Source: Aralia elata
Lineage: Eukaryota; Streptophyta; Magnoliopsida; Apiales; Araliaceae
Reading direction: 5' to 3'
Assembly (NCBI GenBank): GCA_034770075.1
Contig: CM068378.1
Location: forward strand, 43,056,508 to 43,120,507
Length of the DNA: 64,000 nt
The notes beneath the pieces are model-generated. The model had not been told where the DNA came from, searched no databases, and saw only the letters and a program-made list of their open reading frames with translations. The position numbers and the translations under genes were made by a program. Positions 34,372 through 46,255 of the stretch are shown here, piece after piece (within the stretch, counting starts at the first letter, position 1; each line of letters begins with the position of its first letter).

Positions 34372-34689
34372 ACATGTGACACCCCCAAATCTGGGTACTT
34401 CGTTTCCTCAGGATTTGGTGTTCACTATCCATATACATCACATCACATCTAACTACCCATTCAATTATAATGGGAATACTATTAAGTAAAAATAGAAATC
34501 TCTCAATAAAGGGTTACAACATCATTCATAAACAAATCCTAGGCCATCTAACCTTAATAAACATCAATGCGGAAACATAAATCAAGTCTATTACATAAAC
34601 ATCATTTAATCAAATAAAACAAGTCTTCATCACTTGTTTGCTTTTCCTTTGCCCTTACTAGCGGATGGCTCATCAGTTCTTTCAACTTT

Positions 34690-34736
34690 AGCTGCAATGT
34701 TATTATGCAAGGGTGAGCAATGATTGCCCAACAAGT
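34690..34736 (-). promoter_or_regulatory. Conserved LTR hairpin plus acceptor-like CAG (Tekay-like 5' LTR)
   Basis: Minus strand stem GGGCAA-TCA-TTGCTC, then ACCCTTGCA and ATTGCAG. It is preceded by CTTGTT instead of CTTGCT. Confidence 0.55.
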
Positions 34737-35717
34737 ATAACAACAACAATAATAATAACATGCAAAATAATTAACGGATATTGAATAATCGAAGATTTAA
34801 CTTTTGAGTCAAGAATGTAAGACAAGATTCAAAAGAACGTCTGTGGGTCTTAAGACCACGAACTATGTCCCAGGTTATCAAGTATTTCTACTTTAAACCT
34901 TTAACAGTCGTAAGACTATATGGACCTTGCTTCTCGTACTCAAGGGGGATCAGCCCTTTGTACTATGTATGTGCACAACATCTTAACGCTCACGCGTAAA
35001 TAAAATCCCCTGTATAAGGGTTGTTCATCTCAGTTTGACATCGGAGTCCGCACCAAAGGAAGTTTGGTCTGGATTTACTTCAATAACGTTTCTAGAATTT
35101 AGAATGCTCATCAACTATGGACTAGTCGAATCAAAAAGGGTTCGCTAGTCAATCAAGGTTCAAAAGGTGTAATTCGAGAATCAAAACTAAATCTCGCAAA
35201 AGGTACAATTGAATAAGTTCTGTATAACTGAAGCATTACAAAGGGGAATTTAAAAATGTCTCATTGAATCAATAAAAATTGAATGGAATAGAAATAATAA
35301 TTTGCTTGAGTAAGTAATAGCATTATGAACATATATGATAAGAAAATTAAGTTCAGGAACTTGCGTAAACGTAAAAAATAAGGATAAGATACTTGCCTCG
35401 TGCGTAGACTATAAATTTAAGACTCACGTTCTCTAATCAACCTATACATTCCGTTTATAAAACAGTAACAATAATTAGTTACAGTATTATAAACACTTCA
35501 GAACTCATTCTCATCCAATTTCATTTTAATAACTCAGTTGACACCGAACAATCAATGGGTTTACGCTTACCACTCATCACAGTACCTTAACATTCATTTT
35601 ATACCTTAGCCTAAGCTTTAGGTATGTCTACGATATCATAACATGATCTCAAAGAAAGAAGAAAATTTTTACTCTCGTCTTTTTACTCTTTTTTCTTTTT
35701 ACTCTTTTTTTTTAATT

Positions 35718-35843
35718 CCCGCCGGGGCGAGAAAATCCTTCACAAACTCTCGCCGGGGCGAGCTCCTGCCAGGGCGATGAATTCCTTCACAAAATTCTCG
35801 CCGGGGCGAGAAATTCCTTCACAAAATTCTCCCTGGGGCGAGA
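35718..35843. repeat. GC-rich near-palindrome array, five units (Tekay-like 5' LTR)
   Basis: There are five units, including a degenerate CTCCTGCCAGGGCGATG. The partner LTR has four. Confidence 0.88.
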
Positions 35844-37158
35844 ATCACGAATTCCAGTTTCTACAGTTCGCGAAGAATGCAGAAACAGACCAAAAATTTC
35901 CAATTTTGTTATTCTTATGTCAAATCAAACATACCCAGACACTATAATTCATATATAATCGTTACCCAAGTCTTCTAGCATGATTTTAACAACTTAAATC
36001 ACATAAACTATGAATCTAAGAATCAAAATTTGGGTTTTTATCATTTTATCAAAGTTCTACGAAATCAATAAAATTACACATAATAGGTACGTTAAAACAC
36101 CAAATTGAACCGTTTAAATCTTGTTTTCTTCATTTATACTTGCATAAACAAAATAAGTTATCAATTTAACCCATTAACATGCAAAACAAATATTAATTTT
36201 TATACATTCAAACCATGTTCGTACACTGTACTACTCTATAACTTTCTGAATTCTCATATAAACGAAATTTCACAGATTAAATTACTCTAAATCATATTTA
36301 AATCATATAAAACATATAAATACATGCTTACTAACATCTAACATCAAATTATTTAAAGATTTAGCCATATAATTTGGTTTACAGAGAACTCAGAACATGC
36401 ATTCATGGAGAAAATTAAGAAAACGTAATTTAAAGATTAAAATCTAAGAATTACCTTTGATTTGGTGCTAGATTATGCAACTAGATGAAAGGATTTCCTT
36501 ATGCAATTATTAATTCTTCACAATTCTCTCTCTTTTCTCTCTGTGTTCTCTCTTAGAAACTGGTAACAATGAACATACGTGAAATAAATTGGCAGATCAT
36601 GGTGTCAGTTAATAACTGGCACCAACTCCCCCTAAGGCCATGTTTGGCTACATAATTATTCTCCCTTCTAATTTATTTTAATAAATAGCTTATTATATAG
36701 TTTAATGTCACATTTTTAAATTAATAAAATAATCTCATTTAAATCAATCAAATAAGGTAAAATAATACCACATTAAATCACATATTCATATGATTAAAAT
36801 TATCATTTATTAATAATGACAAATCATTTAGTCTCTAATTAACTATTAAATTAATTAGAGATAACATTATACTTATTTAAATAATACATTTAATAAAATA
36901 AATTCAATTAGACAGATACTTTAAATATAAAAATTCTTCACGTTAATTTAACTAACGTAACACATGTAATTAAATTAATCTACCACAAATTCATCAGTTA
37001 ATCAATTAATACAACAATCAAATCGTCGAAAACTATTTATTTAATCAATAAATATTTAAATTAAGTTACAAAAATTTTCGTTCGTCACATCTTTCCCCCC
37101 TTAAAAAGGATTCTGTCCCCAGAATCACGACTCAATTAATTCGTCCCGTTACAATAGA

Positions 37159-37471
37159 TGATGGTTAATACTTGCTTGCTTGCTTTCCTTTCCTTCCTTT
37201 AGAATCCGAATTCTCTCTCTCACAATAGCTCTCAAGATTACTTGCTTTCTTTATCTTTGATACTTAGATGATAATGAATGAAAAGGATGAAAGGATGATA
37301 ACTTAAGAGTATATACAAAATAATCTTTGCAAGACCTTACAATATGGTCATTCATGCTTGGTCTTTGGCTAGTCAATCCCCTCAACTCTCAAATCCTACT
37401 AACCATCCTCCAAGGTTAATTGGTGGACAAAATGATGAAAAGGAGGACTTTAAGCTTGGGATGGGTGTTTA
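37159..37471 (-). mobile_element. LTR D, second segment
   Basis: LTR D continues after the ATAGA duplication. On the minus strand a TATATAC motif near 37310 and AG-rich sequence toward 37180 resemble a promoter and transcript start. It stops at 37471, where block E begins with TGTGATAACCCG. No reading frame is supported. Confidence 0.5.
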
Positions 37472-38300
37472 TGTGATAACCCGAGAAATCAGATAGCCTT
37501 GTAATAAGATTTTTGAAGTAAATATCTAATAAAATAAATTTTATGGATATTATGATGTGTAAATGTGATTTTATGCGTTTAAAGGTCGTATTATGACCTA
37601 GATTGTGTTTACGTGTTAGAATTTATGAATCAGGGTTTTGTAGACGAAAATAAAATTTTTCTGAGAAATGACGTAGAAACACTATTCACATCGAAAAATG
37701 CCTTTTTTATTTTTTCGACTTTTCGAATCACGTCATAGCATTTATTCAGGAAAGGGAGACGTAATCTCTAATAAAATCAACAAATGAAATTTTTTGCTAT
37801 TTTAGCTAAGGAACGAGTTAGGAAAACTATGACAACCCGAGAAATTGGATAGCCTTGTAATTAGGTTTTCAATATAAATATCTAATAAAATAAATTTTGT
37901 GGATATTATGATGTGTAAATGTGTTGGCATATGTTTAAAGGTCGATTAACGACCTAGTTTATGTGTTACATGATTATGTATGGGTGTTGGGAGAAAATAT
38001 TGTTTTTCTAAAAAAATGCTAAAACACTATTCATAAAATGTAGAAACGCTAATAAACGTTTATTTTTGAAATTTTGAATTACGTCACGGCGTTTATTTGA
38101 GAAAGAGAGATGAAATCTCTAATAAAAAAATTTGGAGAAAAAGCCGTAAAAACACTATTCACGCCAAAAATGTCTTTTTTGTTTTTTGAATTTTCGAATC
38201 ACGGGATAACTTTTATTTGAGGACAGGAGACATAATCTCCAATAAAATTGACGAAAGAAATTTTGCAGTTTTTGCGTGTTGAACGAGTTAGGAAATCTAA
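37472..38300. repeat. Tandem duplication of the E start
   Basis: ACCCGAGAAAT followed by GATAGCCTTGTAAT occurs at 37479 and again at 37832, and GAACGAGTTAGGAAA occurs near 37811 and 38280. The first unit is about 355 bp and the second about 480 bp. Confidence 0.7.
37678..38165. repeat. ACTATTCACG-type repeats in E
   Basis: AAACACTATTCA occurs at about 37677, 38024 and 38151. It is the reverse complement of the GTGAATAGT repeats in LTRs G and C. Confidence 0.65.
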
Positions 38301-38774
38301 CTAGAATGGAAATCGAGTAATCGACTAAGTTTAGGGAAGTAAACCCTAATTGAAAGTATAAAAGGGTAAAATCAACTTTTGTCGGCTAATCAAACGAGTT
38401 ACGAAACGTAATCGAGAAAGTTAAAAAACCTAACTAGAAAGAAAATGAGTAACCAATTTAGTTTGACCTAACTAAGCCTAGGATTTGAAAAGGTTTGTCT
38501 AGGGTTTGGCATGGCTTGGCTAGGGTTGAGCCATAGGGATTCCCAAGGTTGAGCCTAGGGTTTGACAAGCTTGGCTAGGGTTTAGTGTGGCTTGGCTAGG
38601 GTTGAGCCACACTTTTGCAAACTTGGAGCCAAAGAATGGGACGGACATGTGTCACATGTGGGGAATTAAACACATGGGATAATTAAAAGCCAAAAAGGAG
38701 AAGTGAAGGGTGAAGGAACTGGTGGATAAGGAGGGACAAGGGGGAGAATGTAGGATGGGAACTTACCATGTCTC

Positions 38775-38783
38775 TTATATACC
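38775..38783 (+). promoter_or_regulatory. TATA-like site of LTR E
   Basis: TTATATACC lies upstream of a GA-rich leader (38850-38890), in the position expected for an LTR promoter. Confidence 0.35.
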
Positions 38784-39698
38784 CTTTTGTTTTCCTTAGC
38801 TATTAAGTCTTAGAAAGTCCTTAGTCTTCCTTCATTTCACCAAGTCATTTGAGAGAGCAAAAGAACTCTAGAGAGAGAGAGAGAGAGCTTGGGTGGATCA
38901 AGAAAGAAGGAAAAAAAGATCAAGCTTTGACCATCCAATAGCTAGCTAAGAAGAAGAAAAAGAAGAACACAAAAAGGTAAGCCTAAAACCCTAAATCTTC
39001 ATCTCTTTGAATTTCTTTTCTTTGTGTTAGTAGTTGTTGGTGGTTGTTGATAATGGAAGATCATGAAGGATATTGAAGTTATAAGGTGATTTATTGATGG
39101 AGTAAACCTTGTTAAACTATCTTCAATATGCATGTCAAGTTAACGAATAACTAAAAATCGTAAGCCTAAGCATGAGGATGGAAACGAGCTTCATACAAGA
39201 CTGTAAATGGACATGTATAATTGTTTGTTTGGGTGTTATTGTTTGATTCCAAAAAGATGGAATCATAGATAAGTAAGTTGTTAAAATGTTCGAAGTGGAA
39301 TGGATTATAAATAAGCCACAACGAAGTTATGGCGAAAATTTTAGTAAAAGATGTAAAAAGGTGAAAACCCTAGGTTGGTTCGTAGAAAATAGAAAATCTG
39401 AGCCGTAGGCTCGAGAATAAGCTCAATCCGATTTCGGATGAGCGAGTTCCGGTAATTTGAAAATTTTGATGTCAAGAACGTCATTTAACGACAAAATCGA
39501 GTCTCCGAGGGACTTTTGAGCCAAATTTTAGGCTTAATTAGGAAATTAAAAAAATTATTCTATCCAGGGGAAGTTGTAGGTATTGTCATAAGCTAGAGGA
39601 TGGCTCGAGAATGGACTCAATCCGTTAAGGAATGTGAAAGCTATGAAGTCGCAAAGTTTTCTATAAAAATCATAAAAAAAATTCAAAGGGTTATGAAT

Positions 39699-39821
39699 GG
39701 CGCCACAGCGCCGCTACCCGTATAAAAGCTGGCGTCGTAGCGCCGCTTCTAGAGTTGATCTACTGGGGAGGGGGCACCGCAGTGCCGGCATTAAGCCTGG
39801 AAATGGGCACCGCAGCGCCGG
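39699..39821. repeat. GC hairpin array in E, four units
   Basis: GGCGCCACAGCGCC, GGCGTCGTAGCGCC, GGCACCGCAGTGCC and GGCACCGCAGCGCC are each a GGC...GCC dyad, spaced about 20-40 bp. Different bases change while the outer arms still pair. Confidence 0.8.
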
Positions 39822-40239
39822 TCCTGTACCAAGCCCAGTAAAGAGTTTCTACGCGTTTCGTCGTTGGGTGTTCGCGTAGGCTAGTCGGGTGTATGAACGT
39901 GCAAGCGTTGTAATACGCGAATATTTATGAGGCTTATAAATACGATCGTAAATGGTTAAAGGTTAATTTAGTGACCTAAAACTAGGTATCGAGAAGTTTA
40001 AAACCTTAAGCCCTAATGAGATTCGAATTTTGTAACATATATGCTTAATAAAGATCGAAATGATATTTCGAAGCAGGTGTTTTGTGATTATATTATATTA
40101 ACGATGAATTAGGTCAAATAAATTTTTTTATCAAGCTGCTTAGTCGTGCTTACATTGACAAAATGATTTGCCGTGCTTTTCACGATTTCTCCGAGAAGCA
40201 CCCCCGCAAATTATTTTTTTCAAGTTGTTGTGTCATGCT

Positions 40240-40640
40240 TGGGAATGGCAAAGTGATTTGTCGTGCTTACGGTGACAAGCTGCATTGTCAAGCTTGCAAG
40301 ATATTTTCATTAAAGAGCTTAGAAGATATGTTCAATTGCAAGCTGCATTATCGAGCTTGGAAGATATTTTCAGTTGCAAGTTGCATTGTCGAGCTTAGAA
40401 GATAAGTTCAATTACAAGCTGCATTGTTGAGCTTGGAAGATATTTTTATTGAGGAGCTTAGAAGATAGGTTCAATTGCAAGCTACATTGTCGAGCTTGAA
40501 ATATATTTTCATTGAAGAGCTTAGATTGCAAGCTGCATTGTCAAGCTTGGAAGATATTTTCATTGAGAAGCTTAGAAGATAAGTTCAATTGCAAGTTGCA
40601 TTGTCGAGCTTGGAAAATATTTTCATTGAGGAGCTTAGAA
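40240..40640. repeat. Minisatellite in E (GCATTGTCGAGCTT units)
   Basis: At least seven irregular units contain AAGCTGCATTGTCGAGCTT and GGAAGATATTTTCATTGA, with GAGCTTAGAAGA in between. Unit length varies from about 38 to 64 bp. Confidence 0.8.
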
Positions 40641-40934
40641 GAATATTCTAAGAATATGCTAGGGTGCAAAGTATAATAAGCCGAGCCCCTAACTTGCAAT
40701 TAACGAAACTATATTTTCCTAGAAATAGCAAGCTAAGTTCATTCATTTCTTACTATTTTTCAAGAGCAGTTCAAGAGCAAAAATACTCTATATTTATATT
40801 CTGAGAGATATTGTGAGATAAAAATTAATTTCTAAGCATCGAAGCGCTAAGCGATTGGAAGTAAAACTAGCAACTACAAGAGGTATACTCTAGTAGTTAT
40901 AATTTTTATTTTTTATGTATGTATTAGTAAAAAT

Positions 40935-41290
40935 ATACTTTTACAAGCAGTTATAATGCCCAAATTATTTTATGTATATAGTACAAAATTCCTATTTACA
41001 AGCAGTTATAATGTCTGATTTATTTCTCTTATAAAGTTGAAAATATACTTTTATAAGCAGTTACTATGTCCGATTTTTTTCAAGTATTTAGTAAGAATAT
41101 TCATTTTATAAGCAGTTATAATGCTAAAATTATCTCAAATATAATAACAGAATATTCATTTTATAAGCAGTTATAATGCCCAATAGATTTCAAACATAGT
41201 AAACAAATATTCATTTTGCAAGCAGTTATAATGCTCAATTTATTTTAAATATAGTTGAGAAATGTTCATTCTATAAGCAGTTATAATGCT
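40935..41290. repeat. About 60-bp minisatellite in E (AAGCAGTTATAATG units)
   Basis: About six or seven units share TTATAAGCAGTTATAATG with AT-rich spacers. Confidence 0.85.
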
Positions 41291-42001
41291 GAAATTATTT
41301 CATGTATAGTAGAAGAAGTCTTAATTATAAGTATTAATTGTTACTTGTTAAACGTTTAACTAGTTATGTACGCCGATAATCGTATAGGATTTACGACGAA
41401 CGTTTAGACCGTTATATTTATTTTTAAAAGATATACGAGGCAAGCTTTCTATTCCTTTAAACTATGTGCAAGTATTCTAACGCTTATTATTAGTATAAAT
41501 AGACATAAATAGACTACGTGACGTAGATAGACAGCGTAAACTAAACGTAGTATGCACAGGCAAGTCTCCAAACCTTGTTACCTTTATGCAAGTCTTTTAC
41601 GTCTTGTTATCAATTGTTGTGAAGTTATTGCTTCTTGATTCAGCATAACTTAAAAATGAATCATTATTCATATATTGTTTATTCGAGCATGAATTGTTGT
41701 GTCAAGCCAAATTGTTTGGTACGACATCTTATAACTAAGTATACAAACACCCTATATGGGTTGTTGTTGTCGATAATATATTAACATCTAGTGCATGTTG
41801 GGCACGATTAGGATGGTATGCATACTCCGAGGATATCGAATAGGTTGATCCCCTACAAGATATCTGAACAAAGCTGTTCTAAGTCATTGAAGGCTGACAG
41901 AACTGGTTGAAACACGTGGTTCATGTACTGAACCCTCAGTCGGCAAAATCTTTTGAACTTCTTTCAAATCAAACACATTGTGTTTACATTTTTGAAATAA
42001 A

Positions 42002-42050
42002 CTTGCTGAGTATTATGTAGCTCATCCTTGCATAAAACTTTCCTTTGCAG
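42002..42050 (+). promoter_or_regulatory. Conserved LTR hairpin plus acceptor-like CAG (copy in E)
   Basis: CTTGCTGAGTATTATGTAG, then CTCATCCTTGCA and a TTTGCAG ending at 42050. The stem (GAG...CTC) is shorter here, but the flanking CTTGCT and CATCCTTGCA words and the spacing are kept. Confidence 0.45.
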
Positions 42051-42819
42051 TTTTAGATGGTAATCCCGGAACTTCAGGGACGAACAAGGGAAAGAGGCCG
42101 TGTTAATTAGTTTTATCTTACGGTTCTAAATAAATTCAAGTCTTATAAGACTTTGTTGTAATAAGAACACAGTACTGAGAATGTTGTAATCAAACTTAAG
42201 GTTATGAAATATATTATCATCTTTTGTTATATCACTTGCGTTGTATTTACATTCTTAGTTAAGTTAGAAAGTAGCATTTGAATTAGTACAGTATCCATAT
42301 GAATTATACATCTGAATGAGGGTATTTAAATGATATTGGGAGTTCTGTAAGCACTGAGGTTACACTTAATGAGCGCCGGTAAGGTGCCACCTTTACCGGA
42401 ATGCGTCCCTCAGTTCCAAGAACAATCTTATCATTAATACTGTGAATGTCAGATAGATAGAAACTATCGATATGAAAGAGATATCCATAAGATATGAATA
42501 TATACATCCAAGTGAGGGTATCCAAACACAGTGAATGTTCTGACGAGAACTACTATCTGTTATGGGATATTGTGAACCTTGGATAGATAGAAGTTATATA
42601 TTATGTAATATCTACTAGGTGGTTAACTAGTTAAGCTTGAACACCAGATATGTTATAGAGGATAAAGATTTAAGTTCGTAGATGTTGAAGTCATTTAACT
42701 ATGCTAGGTTAACATTATTAGCAATGTCTAGAAAGTTCGGACGAGGAAAGATTGTACACGTGAGCACGAAGTCTGACCTGGCTAAAAGAAGCTAGCAGGT
42801 GGATTTTCAGGGCTTTACA

Positions 42820-42904
42820 AGCGTTGTAACGCCATAATAAGTAATTATAAGCTTATTTAATGTCTGAATTCTAATAGAAAGACGAACCTTACGAATCAGA
42901 ACCA
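42820..42904. other. LTR-derived remnant before the copia element
   Basis: AACGCCATAATAAG and AATTCTAATAGAAA resemble 8869-8930 in LTR A, so this is probably leftover gypsy LTR sequence. No gene is seen. Confidence 0.4.
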
Positions 42905-42909
42905 TCATC
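42905..42909. repeat. Target-site duplication of copia element (left copy)
   Basis: TCATC before TGATAGTAG; its partner is TCATC at 52250-52254. Confidence 0.8.
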
Positions 42910-44782
42910 TGATAGTAGTATGCACACAAGCCAATCATATTTGATATGATGTAGCATATACTTTGTAATCTTATTCATTTATTAATAAAAGAATTGATTT
43001 TCTTAAAAAGGCATTTTATATTATCTACATGGTGTTGTTATATTAAATGTGATAAACCCATAGTTTTGAGCAATGCTTTTAGAATCATGATGGTGATCAT
43101 GCTAATGAGATCTAAATTCTAGATAGCTCACAAACTAAAATTGTTCCTAATCGTTGGGTTACTAAATTGGGGATTAGTGAATCCGGATAGATTAGTACAT
43201 ACGTTGCTTGCTCTTAGGAAGAGGATGATTGATCTCATAATCATTTGTGTGGAGACACTAAAGCAAGTATGTAAGTGCTTATTAGAGAATAAGTTCACTG
43301 AACGTGACTCACTAAGGAATACCTAATGGAGTTTTACTCGCCTGTCAATAGGAATTCCTCTATTGATAGTAGTACAAGTGATCCTTGGACTTGAGATCAT
43401 CATAGTATCTTGTGTATGATGAATTATACTTTGACATGTCCCTTAAGACCTTTGGGGTATATCAAAGGGTATGATTGGGTATAATAAGTTGTACATGGAG
43501 ATAGGTGAATGATCAACAAAGAATCTACCACGTCTAATAAAAGATGTGAATGTCCTATGTGATTCAATAAATGACAACTCAGTAGTCCTTGGCCAAGGCT
43601 GAATAAAATTAGAAAGGAGTTTCTAATTTACATTATTTAGAGTTGTGCATTTGGGAATCGAAATGCATATAATTAAATAAAATAAGACTTGACAGTAAAT
43701 CCATGTCTTATATTTAATTGGGACATTGTATGGTAGAAGGATTGAATTGTACGGTAACTATTTACTCAAAGGTTCTTTTGTGATTGATGTTGAAATCTAT
43801 ATTATCTAGAAAGTCGTTGATCGCTAAGGGGGCTTACCCTTATTGTAGAATAAATATTATTTATTTAAATGAATTAAATAGTTTAATTTATTTATTTAAA
43901 TAAGATTAGAATTGTTCTAATTGATTTATTCACAACCGGTTTAATATAGAGAACCTAGAGGGTCACACCGCAAAAGGAAAATATTTATTTAAGAAGTAAA
44001 TGGCATAATTGTAATAATAAGTTAAGTGTATTTAATTTAATCTATGGAGATAGAATAAATTAAATAGCTTAATATTTATTATTTAATATTTTAGAAATAT
44101 TAAATATAAATTAATAAGAGGAGTCCTATTATTATTATTACTATTACTATTATTTAATTCCTAATAGGGATTGGGAATTAATTAATAGAACTATTATTTA
44201 TTTCCTAATAGGGATTGAGAATTAATTAATAGAAGTACTCTCTCACAAATTCCTAATTGGATTAGGAGCATAATTAATTAAAGGAGTTTAATTATAATTG
44301 AAACCCTAATCCTAAATAGTTTAGGAAATGGTTATTCCTATATCTATAAATAAGAAGAGTCTTATCATAGATTAGGGTTACACACTCTTGCATTAGATTG
44401 TGGAGAGTACTTACAATTTCTATAGAGATAGAAACTAGGGTTTTTGCCAAATACCCAACTTCTTGAATATTTGTTCTTCCTTGGTGGATCACCTCTAGAG
44501 GCCAAACACTTGGGTGGCTAACGTTGATCAAAGGAAGGAATCACACCGTAGCATTCGAGGAGAACACGAAAGACTAGGAGGTGAACTTGTACCCGAGGAA
44601 ACTTTGTTCTACGAGGGTATAATTTCTTATTCTCTTTCTCTTTCTCTTTCGTTTATATCGTTAATTGAGCACATTGATAGATCATGGTGATGGTTTGTAT
44701 AAAATTTTAAAATCCGTTTTATCGCGCTTCCGCTCTATTTATGTAATTTGATTGCATGCTCGCGTTATATACAAACCTAATG
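42910..44782 (+). repeat. 5' LTR of copia element
   Basis: Starts TGATAGTAGTATGC. The end is odd: it reads CCTAATG where the 3' LTR reads CCTAACA, so the terminal CA seems altered. TATAAATAA promoter at 44345-44353. Confidence 0.88.
44345..44353 (+). promoter_or_regulatory. TATA box of copia 5' LTR
   Basis: TATAAATAA, repeated at 51818-51826 in the 3' LTR. Confidence 0.65.
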
Positions 44783-44783
44783 G

Positions 44784-44796
44784 TGGTATCAGAGCC
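44784..44796 (+). promoter_or_regulatory. Primer binding site of copia element
   Basis: TGGTATCAGAGCC, a perfect initiator-tRNA-Met complement. Confidence 0.92.
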
Positions 44797-44898
44797 TAAT
44801 CATGTGCTAATTATCGATCTTCATGATTCCATGTATGAATTGATATGCGATACGATCGGATTTTGGGCTGAAGAAATTTTTTTCTGAATCTGCGTCGA

Positions 44899-45018
44899 GG
44901 CGCGGCCGCGCCGCTTCCAGTTCATTCTGGAGCGCGGCCGCGCCCTAACCCAGAAAACGTTTTTGGGGGTGCAGCGCGGCCGCGCTGCTCCTAGTTCAAA
45001 ATGGAGCGCGATCGCGCC
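44899..45018. repeat. GC palindrome array in copia leader, four units
   Basis: GGCGCGGCCGCGCC (a perfect 14-bp palindrome), AGCGCGGCCGCGCC, AGCGCGGCCGCGCT and AGCGCGATCGCGCC, spaced about 18-30 bp. In the fourth unit the central GGCC has become GATC, which keeps the palindrome. Confidence 0.92.
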
Positions 45019-45962
45019 GGTGTCCAGACTTTGAAATTTTTTTGTTTTTCTCAATTAAAATAAATTATTTATTTAATTGATAAAAGTTTAAAATAAAAGA
45101 GTTTATTTTATCTGCAATAGGATTTCAGATTGCTAAAATTAAAGGAGTTTAATTTGGATTTAGTTTTTGATTAAAATAAAAGAGTTTATTTTGTTTCAAA
45201 ACTAAATATTAGCAAAACTTTTGCCCACTAATTAATATCAATGCATATATAGAATGGTTTTATTATTCATGGGATGAATGTTATTTATTGATACATATAG
45301 AGATATGTATGATAATAAATAGGGATTGATTATGGACTATTGACCAATGTGTGATTGGATTTATTTTAGTGGATGCTTGAATTTATGGGTTTTATAAATG
45401 GGGTCTGTGTACCTCATCTTCTCTAATTTTTTCTTAATGTAAATTCTATCTCACTCCTATGTACTTCCCCTTGACTGCTGATCAAGGTTTTTATTTATTG
45501 TAAATAGTTTCTGTAATAGGACTAATTAGAATTAATTTTGAAGAATTGGAGACAAAGGAGCAAGGAGCGCTTGAAGATCCGTTTGTAATGGAGCCCGGGT
45601 TTAAATGTAATAGTTATATTTAAATTTAATTCTTGCACCCTAGGTTTGACCTTTTGGTTCACTTGGTGGCTCTAGTGAACCAAACTAGAATAAAATTCCA
45701 TAATCAATCCGGGTAGAATATAGTATTCTATATGTGCATGTTTACTATATATATATTATATATTATACAACATGCTTCGCATGTTAAATAATATAACGCG
45801 TATTTTATATATATATGTGCATGCGCGCTAAATAAGATGAGACTAATAATAACAAACCCCTCAAAGTAATATATTAAGTCCTAAGCGTTCAAAGATATTT
45901 GGAATATCGAACGTCGCCTTCTAGCATGGTAAAACAATAGAGTATTAAATATTTAATATGAG

Positions 45963-46255
45963 TTTGTTGTGTCACCACAAGACAAGTATTAAATATTTAA
46001 GATGTTGCTTTATCACATTTGATGCTTATAAATAGACTGAACGATGCTGTTTTGTTGTGTCACCACAAGGACAGTGTTTTTCTTTCGAATATATGGAAGT
46101 GCTAGGTTGGACTTAACTTGGATAATTTTGATTCGGATGTGTCACCACTTGATCAAAATAATCTAAGAGGCAAAAGACAAGGAGTTACATAGTGATGTAA
46201 TTGACAATAGTTGTCTACCTATTTATTTATATATCATTTGTTGTGTCACCACAAG
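45963..46255. repeat. Repeated TTGTTGTGTCACCACAAG motif in copia leader
   Basis: Near-identical copies at 45963-45981, 46051-46069 and 46237-46255, with a partial one (TGTGTCACCACTTG) at 46139-46152. The segments between them are not similar, so this is a dispersed motif and not a simple tandem repeat. Confidence 0.85.

Larger units (their letters stand above)
25798..37153 (-). mobile_element. Full-length Tekay/Del-like chromovirus (Ty3/gypsy), 11.4 kb
   Basis: LTRs at 25798-28548 and 34375-37153, duplication ATAGA, PBS and purine tract all agree on minus orientation. Order in element sense: 5' LTR, PBS, an extra coiled-coil frame (34141 to 33383), gag, zinc knuckles, protease, RT, RNase H, integrase, chromodomain, purine tract, 3' LTR. 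LTRs near 2.75 kb, the integrase-chromodomain fusion and the gag type fit the Tekay/Del lineage. Pol has about eight stops, so the element is dead. The LTR ends differ at about nine positions in the first 200 bp by eye, which suggests it is older than the LARD element. Confidence 0.92.
34375..37153 (-). repeat. 5' LTR of Tekay-like element
   Basis: TGTGACACCCCC to CCCGTTACA. Hairpin at 34690-34736, five-unit GC array at 35718-35843, donor-like AAAGGTAATTC (minus) near 36455, and inner terminus at 37089 followed by the 64-bp extension to 37153. Confidence 0.92.
37472..42819 (+). mobile_element. LTR-like block E (plus orientation, repeat-rich)
   Basis: E starts TGTGATAACCCGAGAAATC and ends GGATTTTCAGGGCTTTACA at 42819. 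In LTR sense it shows ACTATTCACG-type repeats, a TATA-like site (38775), purine-rich leader, donor-like AAAGGTAAGCC (38974-38984), GC hairpin array, two minisatellites and the conserved hairpin with CAG (42050). This order matches the other gypsy LTRs, but no target duplication closes the ends, so the boundaries are tentative. No gene is supported; the frame at 40163-40405 is repeat-derived. Confidence 0.5.

Noticed and set aside
40163..40405. 80-codon frame
   Set aside because: Runs into a minisatellite in block E.
37472..42819. Block E as a complete solo LTR
   Set aside because: Flanks GTTTA and AGCGT do not match as a target duplication; left as tentative block.
43141..43326. Frames in the copia LTRs (also 50614-50799, 44292-44531, 51765-52004)
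   Set aside because: Present in both LTRs because LTRs are duplicated; no coding signal, overlap LTR promoter regions.
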